Source: Lentzea guizhouensis (GTDB lineage: Bacteria > Actinomycetota > Actinomycetes > Mycobacteriales > Pseudonocardiaceae). Taken from it: DNA of 64,000 nt. The notes below the pieces were generated by a model that worked only from the letters and a program-made list of their open reading frames with translations, had not been told where the DNA came from and did not search any database. Positions 8,758 to 17,864 of this stretch are shown here, piece after piece (positions within the stretch are counted from its first letter, which is position 1; each line of letters opens with the position of its first letter). The stretch is taken from the NCBI RefSeq assembly GCF_001701025.1, contig NZ_CP016793.1:3968001-4032000 (forward strand). The letters are read 5' to 3'. A program made the position numbers and the translations under genes.

Positions 8758-11700
8758 GTGAAGAACTGGAGACGCCGCACCGGAACGGTCTTGTTGACCG
8801 CGGTGCTGGGCACTGCCGGGCTCGGCTTCGCCGCCACCCCCGCTGCCACCGCGCAGCAGCAGAACCCCACGACCGAGGCTCCCAAGCAGCTCGACAAGGC
8901 CGACCGCGCGCTGGTCGACAAGGCCGCCGCCGAAGGCAAGCCGACGGTCGACCTGCTGGTCGCCGCCGAGGACGGCAAGACCGACGCCGCCGTCAGCGAG
9001 CTGAAGGCGCTCGGCGCCACGGTCCAGAAGACCGAGAAGGACGTCGACTACGTCAAGGTGACCATCCCGCGGGACAACGCGGAGAAGGCCGCCAAGCTCG
9101 CCTCCGTCAGCACGGTGGACGTCGACGGGCTGATCCAGCTCGACGACCCGCGGCCGCAGGGCATGGAACAGCCCATCCCGCAGAAGGCGCCGGACGCGAA
9201 GACCGCGCACCAACCCGTACATGCCGACGCAGGACACGCAGGCGGCGCAGTTCGCCACCGCGCACCCGAAGTGGGACGGCCGCGGCACCACGATCGCCGT
9301 GATCGACTCCGGCATCGACCTGGAGAACCCGGCGCTGCAGACCACCAGCACCGGTGAGCGCAAGATCATCGACTGGTACAACGCGAACGCCACCAACTCC
9401 GGCGACGGCACCTGGGTCACCATGACCAAGACCGGCCGGGTCGGCAAGTTCACCGACAGCGGCCGCGAGTGGACCGCTCCGGCGACCGGTGGCCCCTACT
9501 CGTTCGGCCTCTTCCGCGAGACCGCGGGCGACCTCGCCCTGGGCAACAGCGAGACCGGCGGTGACATCAACCGCGACGGCGACCGCGTCGACGCGTTCGG
9601 TGTCATCCAGGACATCACCACGAAGGAAGTCTTCGTCGACACCGACGGCGACGGCGACTTCACCAACAACGCCCGCATGATCGACTACAAGGTCAAGAAG
9701 GACGTCGGCTTCTTCGGTGCCGACAACCTCGCGACCCCCGTCGTCGACCGCGTCGCGTTCGTCGTGCAGACCGACCGCTCGGTCTACGACAACCAGGGCA
9801 CGCCGTACGTGAACCTGGGCATCGCGGCCGCCGCGCACGGCACCCACGTCGCGGGCATCACCGCGGCGCACAAGATGTTCGACGGCAAGATGGCCGGTGC
9901 CGCGCCCGGTGCGAAGCTGATGTCCATCAAGGCCTGCCTCTCCACGCCGTCCTGCACCAGCTCCGGCCTGATCGACGGTGTCCTCTACGCCGCGCGCAAC
10001 GGCGCCGACGTCGTGAACATCTCCATCGGCGGCCTCCCGGCGCTCAACGACGGCAACAACGCCCGCGCCGAGCTCTACAACCGCACCATCAACGAGTACA
10101 ACGTCCAGCTGTTCATCTCGGCGGGCAACTCGGGTGCGGGCGCGAACACGGTCGGCGACCCGTCGGTCGCGACGGACGCGGTCAGCGTCGGTTCGTACAT
10201 CACCAAGGAGACCTGGCTCTCCAACTACGGCTCGAAGACCGCGCAGAAGCAGAACCTGCACGGCTTCTCGTCGCGCGGCCCGGCCGAGGACGGCGGCTTC
10301 AAGCCGAACATCATCGCGCCCGGCTCGGCGATCTCCACCACGCCGCGCTGGCAGGTCCCCGGTCCCGTGGCGGGCACCTACGCCCTCCCGGCCGGCTACG
10401 CGATGTTCAACGGCACCTCGATGGCCGCCCCGCAGGCGACCGGTGCCGCCGCGCTGCTCGTGAGCGCCTACAAGGCCGAGCACAACGGTGAGCGTCCCAC
10501 CAGCGCCGAGCTGCGGTACGCGATCCAGCGCAGCGCCAACTACGTCAAGTCGCTCGGCGCCTACGAGCAGGGCGCGGGTCTGTTCAACACCAACGCCGCG
10601 TGGTCGTTGCTGGACAAGCACGCCAAGCCGAACAAGCTGAAGGTCTCGGTCCCGGTCAACACCGTCCTCAGCGGACAGCTGGCCACCCCGAACGTCGGCG
10701 TCGGCATCCACGACCGCGAGGGCGTGACCGTCGGCCAGGAGTACACCCGCGTGTACACCCTGACCCGCACCACCGGTGAGGACCACGTCGAGGGCTGGCG
10801 GGTCACCTGGAAGGGCGACGACGGCACGTTCCGCGCCAACGGCTGGGTCTTCCTGCCGCTGAACACGCCGGTCCAGTTCCCGGTCACGGTCAAGGCCAAG
10901 ACGCCCGGCGTGCACAGCGCCGTGCTGCAGCTCGACGACGTCGAGACCCCCGGTGTCGACGTGCAGACCCTGAACACCGTGTTCGCGGCGCAGAAGTTCA
11001 ACGCCACCAACAAGTTCTCGGTCACGAAGTCGGGCACCATCGCGCGCAACCAGTCGGCCAGCCTCTTCGTGGACGTGCCCAAGGGCACCACCGCGCTGAA
11101 GGTCGACATGGCCGCCGGTGGCGCCGAGGCCGGCAAGGGCCAGGTCCGCTTCCTGCGCTTCACCCCGCAGGGCGTGCCGCTCGACGTGACCAGCTCGACC
11201 AACTGCTACAACCCGGACGCGGGCGCCGGCTGCTCCGGTGGCACGCCCACCAGCCGCACGGTCACCAACCCGATGGCCGGTGTCTGGGAGATCGTGGTCG
11301 AGGCGCGCCGCACCTCCGACGCCGACGCGGCGCCGTACTCGGTGACCGCCTCGGTGCTCGGCACGTCGATCAGCCCGAACCCGGACGTCATCGCGTCCGC
11401 GGCCCTCGGCACGCCGATCGAGCGCAGCTACAGCGTCACGAACACGCAGGCCGTGTTCAACGGCCGCCTCGCCGCCGGCGCGGTCGGCAGTGCCAAGTCG
11501 GACCGCCCGACGATCGAGAACCTCGCGTCGCAGCAGTTCAACGTCCAGGTGGCGCCCGGCGCGTCGCGGCTCACCGCCACGATCGGCAACCCCGCCGACC
11601 AGGGCGCTGATCTCGACCTGACCGTCTACAACTGCACGACGGGCAGCTGCGTCGCCGCCGGCTCGTCGGCCGACGCGGACTCCGAGGAGTCGGTGACGGT

Positions 11701-11992
11701 CACCAACCCGGCCGCCGGTGCGTGGGTCGTCGTGGTCGACGGCTACGCGGTGCCCGCGGGCACCACGGCGTACGACTACTTCGACGTCTACACCTCGGCC
11801 GGTCTGGGCACGCTGACCGTGTCCGACACCAACGCCGACCGCGCCGCCGGTGCGGCGTGGAACGCCACGGGCGTCATCACCCCGCTGGGCCAGCCGGGTG
11901 CCGGCCGCGTCCTGCGCGGTGAGCTCGAGGTGCGCACGGCGGACGAGAACGTCGTCGGCCGCGGTGCCGTGATCGTCCAGTCGGTCAGCTAG
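8758..11992 (+). pseudogene. Secreted subtilisin-family serine protease, S8 (frameshift near 9204-9213)
   Basis: Two adjacent frames make one protease of about 1,080 residues. From GTG 8758 (GAAGGG ten bases upstream) comes a Tat/Sec-like signal (KNWRRRTGTVLLTAVLG) and an I9-like propeptide (GKPTVDLLVAAEDGK to VSTVDVDG). At about 9204-9213 the frame must move by one base to continue as NPYMPTQDTQAAQF. The second frame, to 11992, carries the triad: AVIDSGID (Asp), AHGTHVAGI (His) and NGTSMAAPQ (Ser), with a large insert between Asp and His, and a C-terminal beta-rich region with PPC-like repeats (DLDLTVYNCTTGSC, AAGAWVVVVDGY). Deleting one C from GCGCACC at 9206-9212 restores the frame. Either an assembly error or a recent pseudogene; everything else is intact. 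A strong terminator follows. Confidence 0.85.
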
Positions 11993-12007
11993 TCAGCTAG
12001 AACCGCG

Positions 12008-12042
12008 GAAAGCCCCAGGGTCCACGTGACCCTGGGGCTTTC
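12008..12042. terminator. Bidirectional terminator between the subtilase and the lipoprotein gene
   Basis: Perfect 15-bp stem (GAAAGCCCCAGGGTC and complement) with a 5-nt loop, placed between convergent genes. The 3' arm ends in TTTC and, read backwards, the other arm also ends in TTTC, so it can serve both directions. Its last base is the last base of the lipoprotein stop codon. Confidence 0.9.
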
Positions 12043-12413
12043 TACGGTTCGGGCAGCCGGTTGCTCAACGGCTCATCCACGTCCACTTTGGACACACCGG
12101 TGATCTGGTACGCGTCTTCCACCTTGTCGACCGGCATCTCGGCCCGCAGGTAACCGATCCTGGGATCGCGCGCCTCGACGGCCGCGCCCAGCGCCACCAG
12201 CGCCCGCTCGACCTCCTCGTCGCGTCCCGGCTGCACGGAGATCATCAGTGGCACGGTGGGATGGCCGTCGCGCTTCGCCTGCTCGATCCGGTTCTTGTCC
12301 GGCACTGCTGAGGACACGGTCGGCACCTCCGCCATCGGCACGGTCGGAGCCCCGTTCGTACCACAGCTTCCGAGAGCCAGCGCGCAAAACGCGACGGCGA
12401 GCGGTCTTCTCAT
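12042..12413 (-). CDS. Lipoprotein homologous to the neighbouring subtilase propeptide (possible protease inhibitor)
   Basis: 123 residues. LAVAFCALALGSC ends in a lipobox (LGSC, Cys17), so it should be a lipid-anchored surface protein. From residue 43 it aligns without gaps with the subtilase propeptide: GHPTVPLMISVQPGRDEE against GKPTVDLLVAAEDGKTDA, then ALVALGAAVEARD against ELKALGATVQKTE, and ITGVSKVDVDEPL against LASVSTVDVDGLI. I9-type propeptides fold and inhibit their proteases, so a stand-alone copy is plausibly an inhibitor or immunity-type partner of that protease. It begins 4 bp after the MFS gene stop and is thus in the MerR-controlled operon. Confidence 0.75.
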   Translation of the reverse strand: MRRPLAVAFCALALGSCGTNGAPTVPMAEVPTVSSAVPDKNRIEQAKRDGHPTVPLMISVQPGRDEEVERALVALGAAVEARDPRIGYLRAEMPVDKVEDAYQITGVSKVDVDEPLSNRLPEP

Positions 12414-12417
12414 GAGC

Positions 12418-13764
12418 CTAGGACGGAACGGCCTCCGCGAGCGGTTGCATGCGGGTTTCCGGCGCCAGGACCATCATCGCGACCACGGCCGCCACCACCA
12501 GGGCCCCGATCGCCGCGAAAGTCCAGGCCAGGCCCAGCAACGGCCACAGCAGCGCTCCGAACAGGACGGGCACGAAACCCGCCCCGACCCGGCTGATCGT
12601 GGACGCCCAGCCGAACCCGCTGGCCCGCAGGTGCGTCGGGTAGAGCTCCGGCGCGAACGCGTACAGCGCCGGGATCGTGACCTGGATCAACATCCCGTAC
12701 GCCGTGATCCACGCCTTCGCGGCGCCGCCGACGTCGAGCTGCACCGCGAACATCACGAGCGCCACCGCCGCGAGCGGAGCGCTGATCGCGATGACCCACT
12801 TGCGCCCGAACACGTCCACGAGCCACGCGCTGATCAGCGCACTCACGATGCCCACCGCCACCGTCAGCGTCGTGACCATGAACGCCGCGTACGTCCCGTA
12901 GCCCTGCGCCTTCAAGATGCTCGGCAGCCACGTGACGGCGCCGTAGTAGAGCAGGAACACCGCGAGGAACAGCACCCACAGCGCCGCCGTGCGTTTCGGG
13001 TCGTACCGCCAGATGTCCTTGAGCTGCGCGAACATCACCTTGGCGGAGAGGCGTTGCACCTGCTGCGGTTCCGGCAACCGCCACTCCTCCCGCGGCGCTC
13101 CCGTCCTGCTGACCAGGTCGTCGATGACCTTCTTCGCCTCCGCGGTGCGTCCCTTCGCGACCAGGAACATCGGCGACTCCGGCACCGACCGCCTGATCCA
13201 GAACAGCAGCAACGCCGGCAGCACCATCGTGAGCATCAACAGCCGCCAGCTGCCCAGGTCCGCCAGGTAGGCCGCGGTCAGCCCGCAGAGCGTCGCGCCG
13301 AGCGGCCAGAACGCGTCCATCGCCGCCAGCACCCTGCCGCGCACCTTCGCCGGCGTGAACTCGCCGACCAGCGCGTAGTCGACCGGGATGCACCCGCCGA
13401 GACCCACGCCGGCCAGGAACCGGAACACGCAGAACGTCACGAAGTCCGGTGACGCCGCGCCCGCGACCGTGAACACCGAGAACATCAGGATGGTGAGGCT
13501 GAACGCCTTCTTCCTGCCGATCGTGTCCGCGATCGAGCCCCACACGAACGCCCCGACCGCCATGCCGATCAGGTTCGCCGTGCCGACCCAGCCGCGTTCG
13601 CCGAGACTCAGCCCCCACTCGGCGCCGACCAGCGGGATCAGGAACGCGTTGAGCGTGACGTCCCACGCGTCGAACAGGAACCCGAGCCCGCCGATGACGA
13701 AGATCGTGCCCTGCGCACGCCACCGCCACGGCAGGCCCTGCACGACCTGGTCACCGGTTCTCAT
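12418..13764 (-). CDS. MFS transporter
   Basis: 448 residues, 12 predicted TM helices. GSIADTIGRKKAFSL is the loop 2-3 MFS motif and FRFLAGVGLGGCIPVDYALV plus EFTPAKVRGRVLA the helix 4-5 motif of the sugar/organic-acid branch (NiaP/AAHS-like), with PESPMFLVAKGR after TM6. It probably imports an organic acid or similar small molecule with H+; the substrate is unknown. Its ATG overlaps the stop of the upstream alpha/beta hydrolase (ATGA), and the lipoprotein follows after 4 bp, giving a three-gene operon. Confidence 0.85.
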   Translation of the reverse strand: MRTGDQVVQGLPWRWRAQGTIFVIGGLGFLFDAWDVTLNAFLIPLVGAEWGLSLGERGWVGTANLIGMAVGAFVWGSIADTIGRKKAFSLTILMFSVFTVAGAASPDFVTFCVFRFLAGVGLGGCIPVDYALVGEFTPAKVRGRVLAAMDAFWPLGATLCGLTAAYLADLGSWRLLMLTMVLPALLLFWIRRSVPESPMFLVAKGRTAEAKKVIDDLVSRTGAPREEWRLPEPQQVQRLSAKVMFAQLKDIWRYDPKRTAALWVLFLAVFLLYYGAVTWLPSILKAQGYGTYAAFMVTTLTVAVGIVSALISAWLVDVFGRKWVIAISAPLAAVALVMFAVQLDVGGAAKAWITAYGMLIQVTIPALYAFAPELYPTHLRASGFGWASTISRVGAGFVPVLFGALLWPLLGLAWTFAAIGALVVAAVVAMMVLAPETRMQPLAEAVPS

Positions 13765-14444
13765 GCGTCCAGTGTGGTGGATCGCCCCTCGATGGTCGCG
13801 GCGAGCAGAGCCGGGTTGGTGACGTGCGCGATGTGACCTTCGCCGCGAAGCGTCACCAGCCGGCCGCCGGTGTCCAGCACGATGTCGCGCGCGGCGGGCC
13901 CGAAGATGCGGTCGGTGCGCTCGCCGACGACGACGGTGACCGGGACCCGCAGCTTCGGCGGTGCGTAGCGGTAGCCGTCGGCCTGCTTCAGCTCCTCCCA
14001 GGTCGTCTCGAGCATCTCCTGCGCCGCGAGCCAGCCCTCCGGATCGGTGTCCCGGAACGACCGCTCACCGGCGATCCTGGTGACCATGACCTCCAGCGCG
14101 AGGTCGCGGTCGCCGCCGGCCAGCGCGTTCCCGAACGCCTCGACGGCCACGGTGTTGAGCCCGATCGCCGGCTCGTACAGCACGAGTGCCTCGAGGTCGT
14201 CGCGTTCCTGAGCGGTCAGCAGCGCGATGAGCCCGCCGTAGCTGTGCCCGATGAGGGTGGTCCGCTCCAGCCGGTCGAGGACTGCATGCAGGTCGTCGAC
14301 CTCGGTCCGCAGGCTGTACCCGGCGGGCAGCGGAACCCCGTTGCGGCCGCGCCTCTCCGGCACCTCGGTCGGTTCGCTGAGCAGGGCCTTCACCGGTTCC
14401 CACGCCGCTGCGTCACTTTGTGCGCCGTGCACGATCACGTTCAT
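13761..14444 (-). CDS. Alpha/beta hydrolase, first gene of a MerR-controlled operon
   Basis: 227 residues from ATG 14444 (MNVIVHGAQSDAAAWEPV). IGHSYGG carries the nucleophile Ser, VVVGERTDRIFGP supplies the acid, and LRGEGHIAHVTNP the His, a complete triad; the HG oxyanion motif is at the N-terminus. The start is chosen because a MerR-type promoter (-10 TAGCGT at 14452-14457) would begin transcription at or next to this ATG; an upstream ATG at 14468 lies inside the operator. Substrate unknown; the family includes esterases and C-C hydrolases. Confidence 0.8.
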   Translation of the reverse strand: MNVIVHGAQSDAAAWEPVKALLSEPTEVPERRGRNGVPLPAGYSLRTEVDDLHAVLDRLERTTLIGHSYGGLIALLTAQERDDLEALVLYEPAIGLNTVAVEAFGNALAGGDRDLALEVMVTRIAGERSFRDTDPEGWLAAQEMLETTWEELKQADGYRYAPPKLRVPVTVVVGERTDRIFGPAARDIVLDTGGRLVTLRGEGHIAHVTNPALLAATIEGRSTTLDA

Positions 14445-14451
14445 GATCTCG

Positions 14452-14485
14452 ACGCTAGGGGTTGACATCAGTGTCAAGGTCAAGG
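14452..14485 (-). promoter_or_regulatory. MerR-type promoter/operator of the hydrolase operon
   Basis: On the minus strand a TTGACC -35 and a TAGCGT -10 are separated by about 20 bp, the over-long spacer typical of MerR-activated promoters. The spacer holds the perfect dyad TTGACA-CTGA-TGTCAA (14462-14477). The divergent MerR gene starts at 14487. Predicted transcription start is about 14445, next to the hydrolase ATG (leaderless). Confidence 0.75.
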
Positions 14486-14486
14486 T

Positions 14487-14837
14487 GTGTTGATCGGTGA
14501 ACTGGCCGCCGAGTGCGGCGTCTCCACCCGCTCGGTCCGCCACTACGAGAAGTGCGGCCTCCTGGCCTCCGAGCGTTCCGCGAACGGCTACCGCGTGTAC
14601 TCACCCGCCGACGCCGAGACCGTGCGCCGGATCAAGGCACTGCTCAACGTGGGCCTGCCCATCGCGACCATCGCCCTGCTGCTGCCGTGCGTCGTGGACG
14701 CCTCACCGCGCCTCGACCCGTGCGCGGACCTGATCGCCACCCTGCACGCCGAGGTGGCCCGCCTGGACTCCCAGGCCGCCGAGATCGCCCGCTGCCGCGG
14801 CCTCATCACCGGCATCCTGGAACGCTCTACGGCTTAG
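14487..14837 (+). CDS. MerR-family transcriptional regulator
   Basis: 116 residues from GTG 14487. Residues 1-40 (LIGELAAECGVSTRSVRHYE then CGLLASERSANGYRVY) are a classic MerR winged HTH; the second half is a dimerisation helix (ATLHAEVARLDSQAAEIARC). The short effector part has Cys in LPCVVDASPRLDPCADL and near the C-terminus, but without a recognised metal or redox spacing. The adjacent promoter with a stretched spacer shows it controls the divergent hydrolase-MFS-lipoprotein operon. Its end overlaps the convergent MscS gene by 11 bp. Confidence 0.88.
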   Translation: MLIGELAAECGVSTRSVRHYEKCGLLASERSANGYRVYSPADAETVRRIKALLNVGLPIATIALLLPCVVDASPRLDPCADLIATLHAEVARLDSQAAEIARCRGLITGILERSTA

Positions 14838-15909
14838 GCCCCGCAAACGCTTGCTCCCGCAGCGCCCCGTCCGCGCTCTCCCCGAACACCCGCGCGTCGG
14901 TGTGCTGGTCGCTCTGCGGCTGCACCCGCCTGACCGCGTTGACCGCCCGCGTGCGGACCTGCGGCAACGCGCTGTCGTGCTGCCTCTGCACCCAGTCGAC
15001 CAGGTGCTCGCGCACCAGACACCGCAGGTCCCACAACTTGCCGGCGTCCGCCGCACTGACCAGCGCCCGCACCCGCACGAACCCCTGCGTCGCCTGCGTC
15101 ACCTGCAACACCGACACCCGGCCGTCCCACAGGTCGCTGCCCTCCAGCATGGACCGCATCTCGTGCCGCATCGCCTCGACCGGCACCGTCCAGTCCAGAT
15201 CCATCTCCACGGTGCCCAGCAACGCCGACTGCGTGCGCGTCCAGTTCTCAAAGGGCGTCTTCAGGAAGTACGACGTGGGCAACACCAACCGCCGGTCGTC
15301 CCACAGGTGCAGCACCACGTACGTCAGCGTGATGTCCTCGACCCGCCCCCACTCGCCTTCGACCACCACGACGTCATCCAGCCGCACCGCATCGCTGAAC
15401 GCGATCTGCAACCCCGAAATCAGGTTGCCCAGCAACGACTGCGCCGAGAACGCCGCCACCGCACCGATCACCGCCGCACTGGCCAGCACCGTCGACCCAA
15501 CAGCCCGCGCGCCGGGGAACGTCATCAGGATCGCGCCCACCGCCAGCACCCCGATGACCACCAGCACCAGCCGTCGCACCAAGGTCACCTGCGTGTGCAC
15601 CCTGCGCGCGTGCCGGTTGTCCGTCACGTCGGTCCTGATGCGCGACAACGAAACGTCCACAAGCGTGCTGATGAGCGCCGACAACAACCACGCGCCCGCC
15701 AGGATCAACGCGATACCGAGCGCGTGCAGCGTGATCGGCGCGTCGACCGGGTACGCGCTGAGGCTTATCTGCGCGGCCAGCACGGCCGCGAACACCTGCC
15801 CTGGCCGGTACATCTTGCCGCTGTGGGTGAACCGGCGCACCAGCCGGTGGACCACCTCCACCACGAGCAGTGCGAAGACCACGGAACAGCCCAGAACGAT
15901 GAACAGCAC
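14827..15909 (-). CDS. MscS-family mechanosensitive channel
   Basis: 360 residues from GTG 15909, which follows an excellent GGGAGGAAAC Shine-Dalgarno; the open frame continues upstream only because the repeat region lacks stops. Several N-terminal TM helices lead to the pore-lining TM3 and beta-domain: VIGAVAAFSAQSLLGNLISG followed by FSDAVRLDDVVVVEGEWGRV and ITLTYVVLHLWDDRRLVLPT are diagnostic of MscS/YnaI-type channels. It should release solutes on hypo-osmotic shock. No operon partner; convergent with the MerR gene. Confidence 0.88.
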   Translation of the reverse strand: MLFIVLGCSVVFALLVVEVVHRLVRRFTHSGKMYRPGQVFAAVLAAQISLSAYPVDAPITLHALGIALILAGAWLLSALISTLVDVSLSRIRTDVTDNRHARRVHTQVTLVRRLVLVVIGVLAVGAILMTFPGARAVGSTVLASAAVIGAVAAFSAQSLLGNLISGLQIAFSDAVRLDDVVVVEGEWGRVEDITLTYVVLHLWDDRRLVLPTSYFLKTPFENWTRTQSALLGTVEMDLDWTVPVEAMRHEMRSMLEGSDLWDGRVSVLQVTQATQGFVRVRALVSAADAGKLWDLRCLVREHLVDWVQRQHDSALPQVRTRAVNAVRRVQPQSDQHTDARVFGESADGALREQAFAGPKP

Positions 15910-16109
15910 GTTTCCTCCCTCGGGTGACAGGTGTCCTGATCGGCGGGTGGGTGCGTCTGGTTTCCAAAAACCGCGTTGGCCACGGGGTTCGTCCGGAAGG
16001 GAGGGTGTCGGGCGTCCGCCAGGAAAGGAAGCGCGCGGGGGCGGGGCGCGGGTTTCGGTGTTTCTCGCGTGCTGCCCCGGCCCAGACTGTGAGGCCCCGT
16101 AACGCTGCC

Positions 16110-16760
16110 ACGGCCTAGCGCGGCGCCCTGCCAGAGCCGAGTTCGGCCCGACCAACCCGGCCCCTGCCCACAGCCGAGCGCAGCGCCCTGCCAGAGCTGA
16201 GCCCGGCCTGACAAGCCCGGCCCCCGCCCACAGCCGGGCCCAACGCTCTGCCAGAGCCGAGCCCGGCGCTTTGGCCCGACAAGCCCGGTGTTTTGCCAGA
16301 GCCGAGCTCGGCGCCTCGGCCCGACAAGCGCGGTGCCCGGCCCACAGCCGAGCCGGCGCCGGCCCGACAAGCCCGGCGCCCGGTCGCAGCCGAACCCGAC
16401 TGCTCGTCACGACGAGCCCGGCGCTCCGGCCACGGTCGAGACCGGCGTCCTGCCTCCGCTCAGCCCGGCGTTGTGCCGCAGCCGAGCCCGACGCCTCGCC
16501 ACGACGGGCCCAGCGCCCTGGCCACGGCTGAGCCAGCGCCCTGCCAGAGCCGATCCCGGAACCTTGTCGGACAGGTCTGGCTCCCGCCCACAGTCCAGCC
16601 CGGCGTCCTGTCGCAACCGAGCCCGACGCCCCGGCCAGGGCGAGCCAGCGCCCTGCTAGAGCCGACCCAGCGCCTTCGTGCGACAGGCCCGGCCCCGCCT
16701 GCAGCCGAGCCCGGCGCCCCGGCCACAGCCGAGCCCGACTCCCCAGCACGGGCACCCAAT
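16110..16760. repeat. GC-rich degenerate tandem repeats with a 60-bp period
   Basis: Between the MscS gene (start 15909) and the J-domain operon (16855). Three copies are in exact 60-bp register, beginning about 16121, 16181 and 16241, with the cores CCCTGCCAGAGC and CCCACAGCCG; the rest is a shuffled degenerate series of the same words (CCAGAGCCGAGC, CCGACAAGCCCGG). The minus frame stays open through it because 60 is a multiple of three and stops are rare at this GC content, but I see no start, Shine-Dalgarno or protein signature. Sequence at 15910-16109 is the MscS leader and otherwise featureless. Confidence 0.8.
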
Positions 16761-16818
16761 CCCACGCACCCTTGGCCCGGACGCCCAGTGCAGCCTGCGT
16801 CACACCCCCAACCCATCA

Positions 16819-16851
16819 TTGCAATCCCAGTTTGAGTCGCTTAGACTCAAA
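16819..16851 (+). promoter_or_regulatory. Promoter overlapping an HspR-type HAIR operator, J-domain operon
   Basis: TTGCAA (-35, 16819-16824), a 17-bp spacer and TAGACT (-10, 16842-16847) place transcription start at about the ATG at 16855, so the mRNA would be leaderless. Across the -10 lies a perfect inverted repeat with 8-bp arms (TTTGAGTC at 16831-16838, GACTCAAA at 16844-16851). Its core TTGAGT-N7-ACTCAA matches the HspR-associated inverted repeat consensus CTTGAGT-N7-ACTCAAG, missing only the outermost pair. Confidence 0.75.
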
Positions 16852-16854
16852 CCC

Positions 16855-17862
16855 ATGCTCACCACATCGGAGGCCCTGGACCTGGTGGAACGCGCCGCAT
16901 CGCCCGAAGCCCTCTTCGGCCCGCGCACCACCGATCCCGCCAAGCGCAAGCAGGCCAAACGCCTGTACCACGCGCTGGCGACGGTCCTGCACCCCGACGT
17001 GGTCGGACCGGACCACCCACGCGCCCACGCCGCGGCCTCCAAACTCACGAGCCTGCACCACAGCTGGAGCCACAGCGCGCGCGTCGAGCTGAAAACAAAG
17101 ACCGGCGTCTACCGCATCGGCAAACCGTTCGCCGTCGGCAGCGTCGCCAACCTGTACGAGGCCGACGGCCCGCACGTGGTCAAGGTCGTGCGCAACCCCG
17201 CGCTCAACCCGTTGCTGCACAGCGAATGGGAGGCGTTGCGGCGGCTCGAGCGCTTCACCGACCACCACCCGTGGCTGCGCCCCTTCTACCCGCGGCTGCT
17301 CGACACGTCGGGCGACGTCGCCAAGGGATCGCGCGCCTTCACGGTGCTCGACCCGTTGACCGAAGGCTTCGTGACCCTCGAAGAGATCCGCACCGCATAC
17401 CCGCGGGGACTCGACGGCCGCGACTACGCGTGGATGCACCGCCGGCTGCTCAAAGCACTCGCCGGCGCGCACCAGATCGGCCTCGTCCACGGTGCCGTCA
17501 CCGCCGACAACGTCCTGGTCCACCCGGAACAGCACGGGATCGTGCTCGTCGGCTGGTCGTTCGCGGTGGAGACCGGGCAACGGCTCCTCGCGAGCAACCG
17601 CACGACCACCTATCCACCGGAAGTGCAGAACAGCGAACCGGTCACGGCGGCCACCGACGTCCACATGGCACACCAGCTGATGCGAAACATGCTGCACCAC
17701 GACGAAACCCGGCAGCGAGCCTTCGCGTCAGGGTGCATGCAGGACCGCCCGTCGGCCAGGCCGGACGCGGCCGACCTGCTGGCCGAGTACGACGAACTGC
17801 TCGAAGACCTCTACGGGCCACGGGTTTTCCGCCCGTTCGCCCTCCCCACGACAGGAGAATGA
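16855..17862 (+). CDS. J-domain protein fused to a pseudokinase domain
   Basis: 335 residues from ATG 16855. Residues about 1-72 form a J-like domain: helix II basic segment KRKQAKRLYHALATVL, then HPD at 46-48 and helix III. Residues about 84-330 are protein-kinase-like: Lys110 (VVKVV) and Glu124 fit the ATP-binding Lys and alpha-C Glu, but the HRD loop reads HGAVTADN (212-219, catalytic Asp replaced by Ala) and the DFG position reads GWS (233-235), so it should be catalytically dead. It heads a four-gene operon and its stop is 2 bp before the vWA start. J-domains recruit DnaK, which fits the HAIR operator upstream. Likely an adaptor linking the vWA protein to chaperones (inference). Confidence 0.8.
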   Translation: MLTTSEALDLVERAASPEALFGPRTTDPAKRKQAKRLYHALATVLHPDVVGPDHPRAHAAASKLTSLHHSWSHSARVELKTKTGVYRIGKPFAVGSVANLYEADGPHVVKVVRNPALNPLLHSEWEALRRLERFTDHHPWLRPFYPRLLDTSGDVAKGSRAFTVLDPLTEGFVTLEEIRTAYPRGLDGRDYAWMHRRLLKALAGAHQIGLVHGAVTADNVLVHPEQHGIVLVGWSFAVETGQRLLASNRTTTYPPEVQNSEPVTAATDVHMAHQLMRNMLHHDETRQRAFASGCMQDRPSARPDAADLLAEYDELLEDLYGPRVFRPFALPTTGE

Positions 17863-17864
17863 CC

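Noticed and set aside
16110..16760. CRISPR array
   Set aside because: Units are contiguous and degenerate with no unique spacers; no cas genes.
15910..16803. Extension of the MscS frame through the repeat region
   Set aside because: Strong Shine-Dalgarno and GTG at 15909; the extension is repeat-coded GSALAGR-type sequence.
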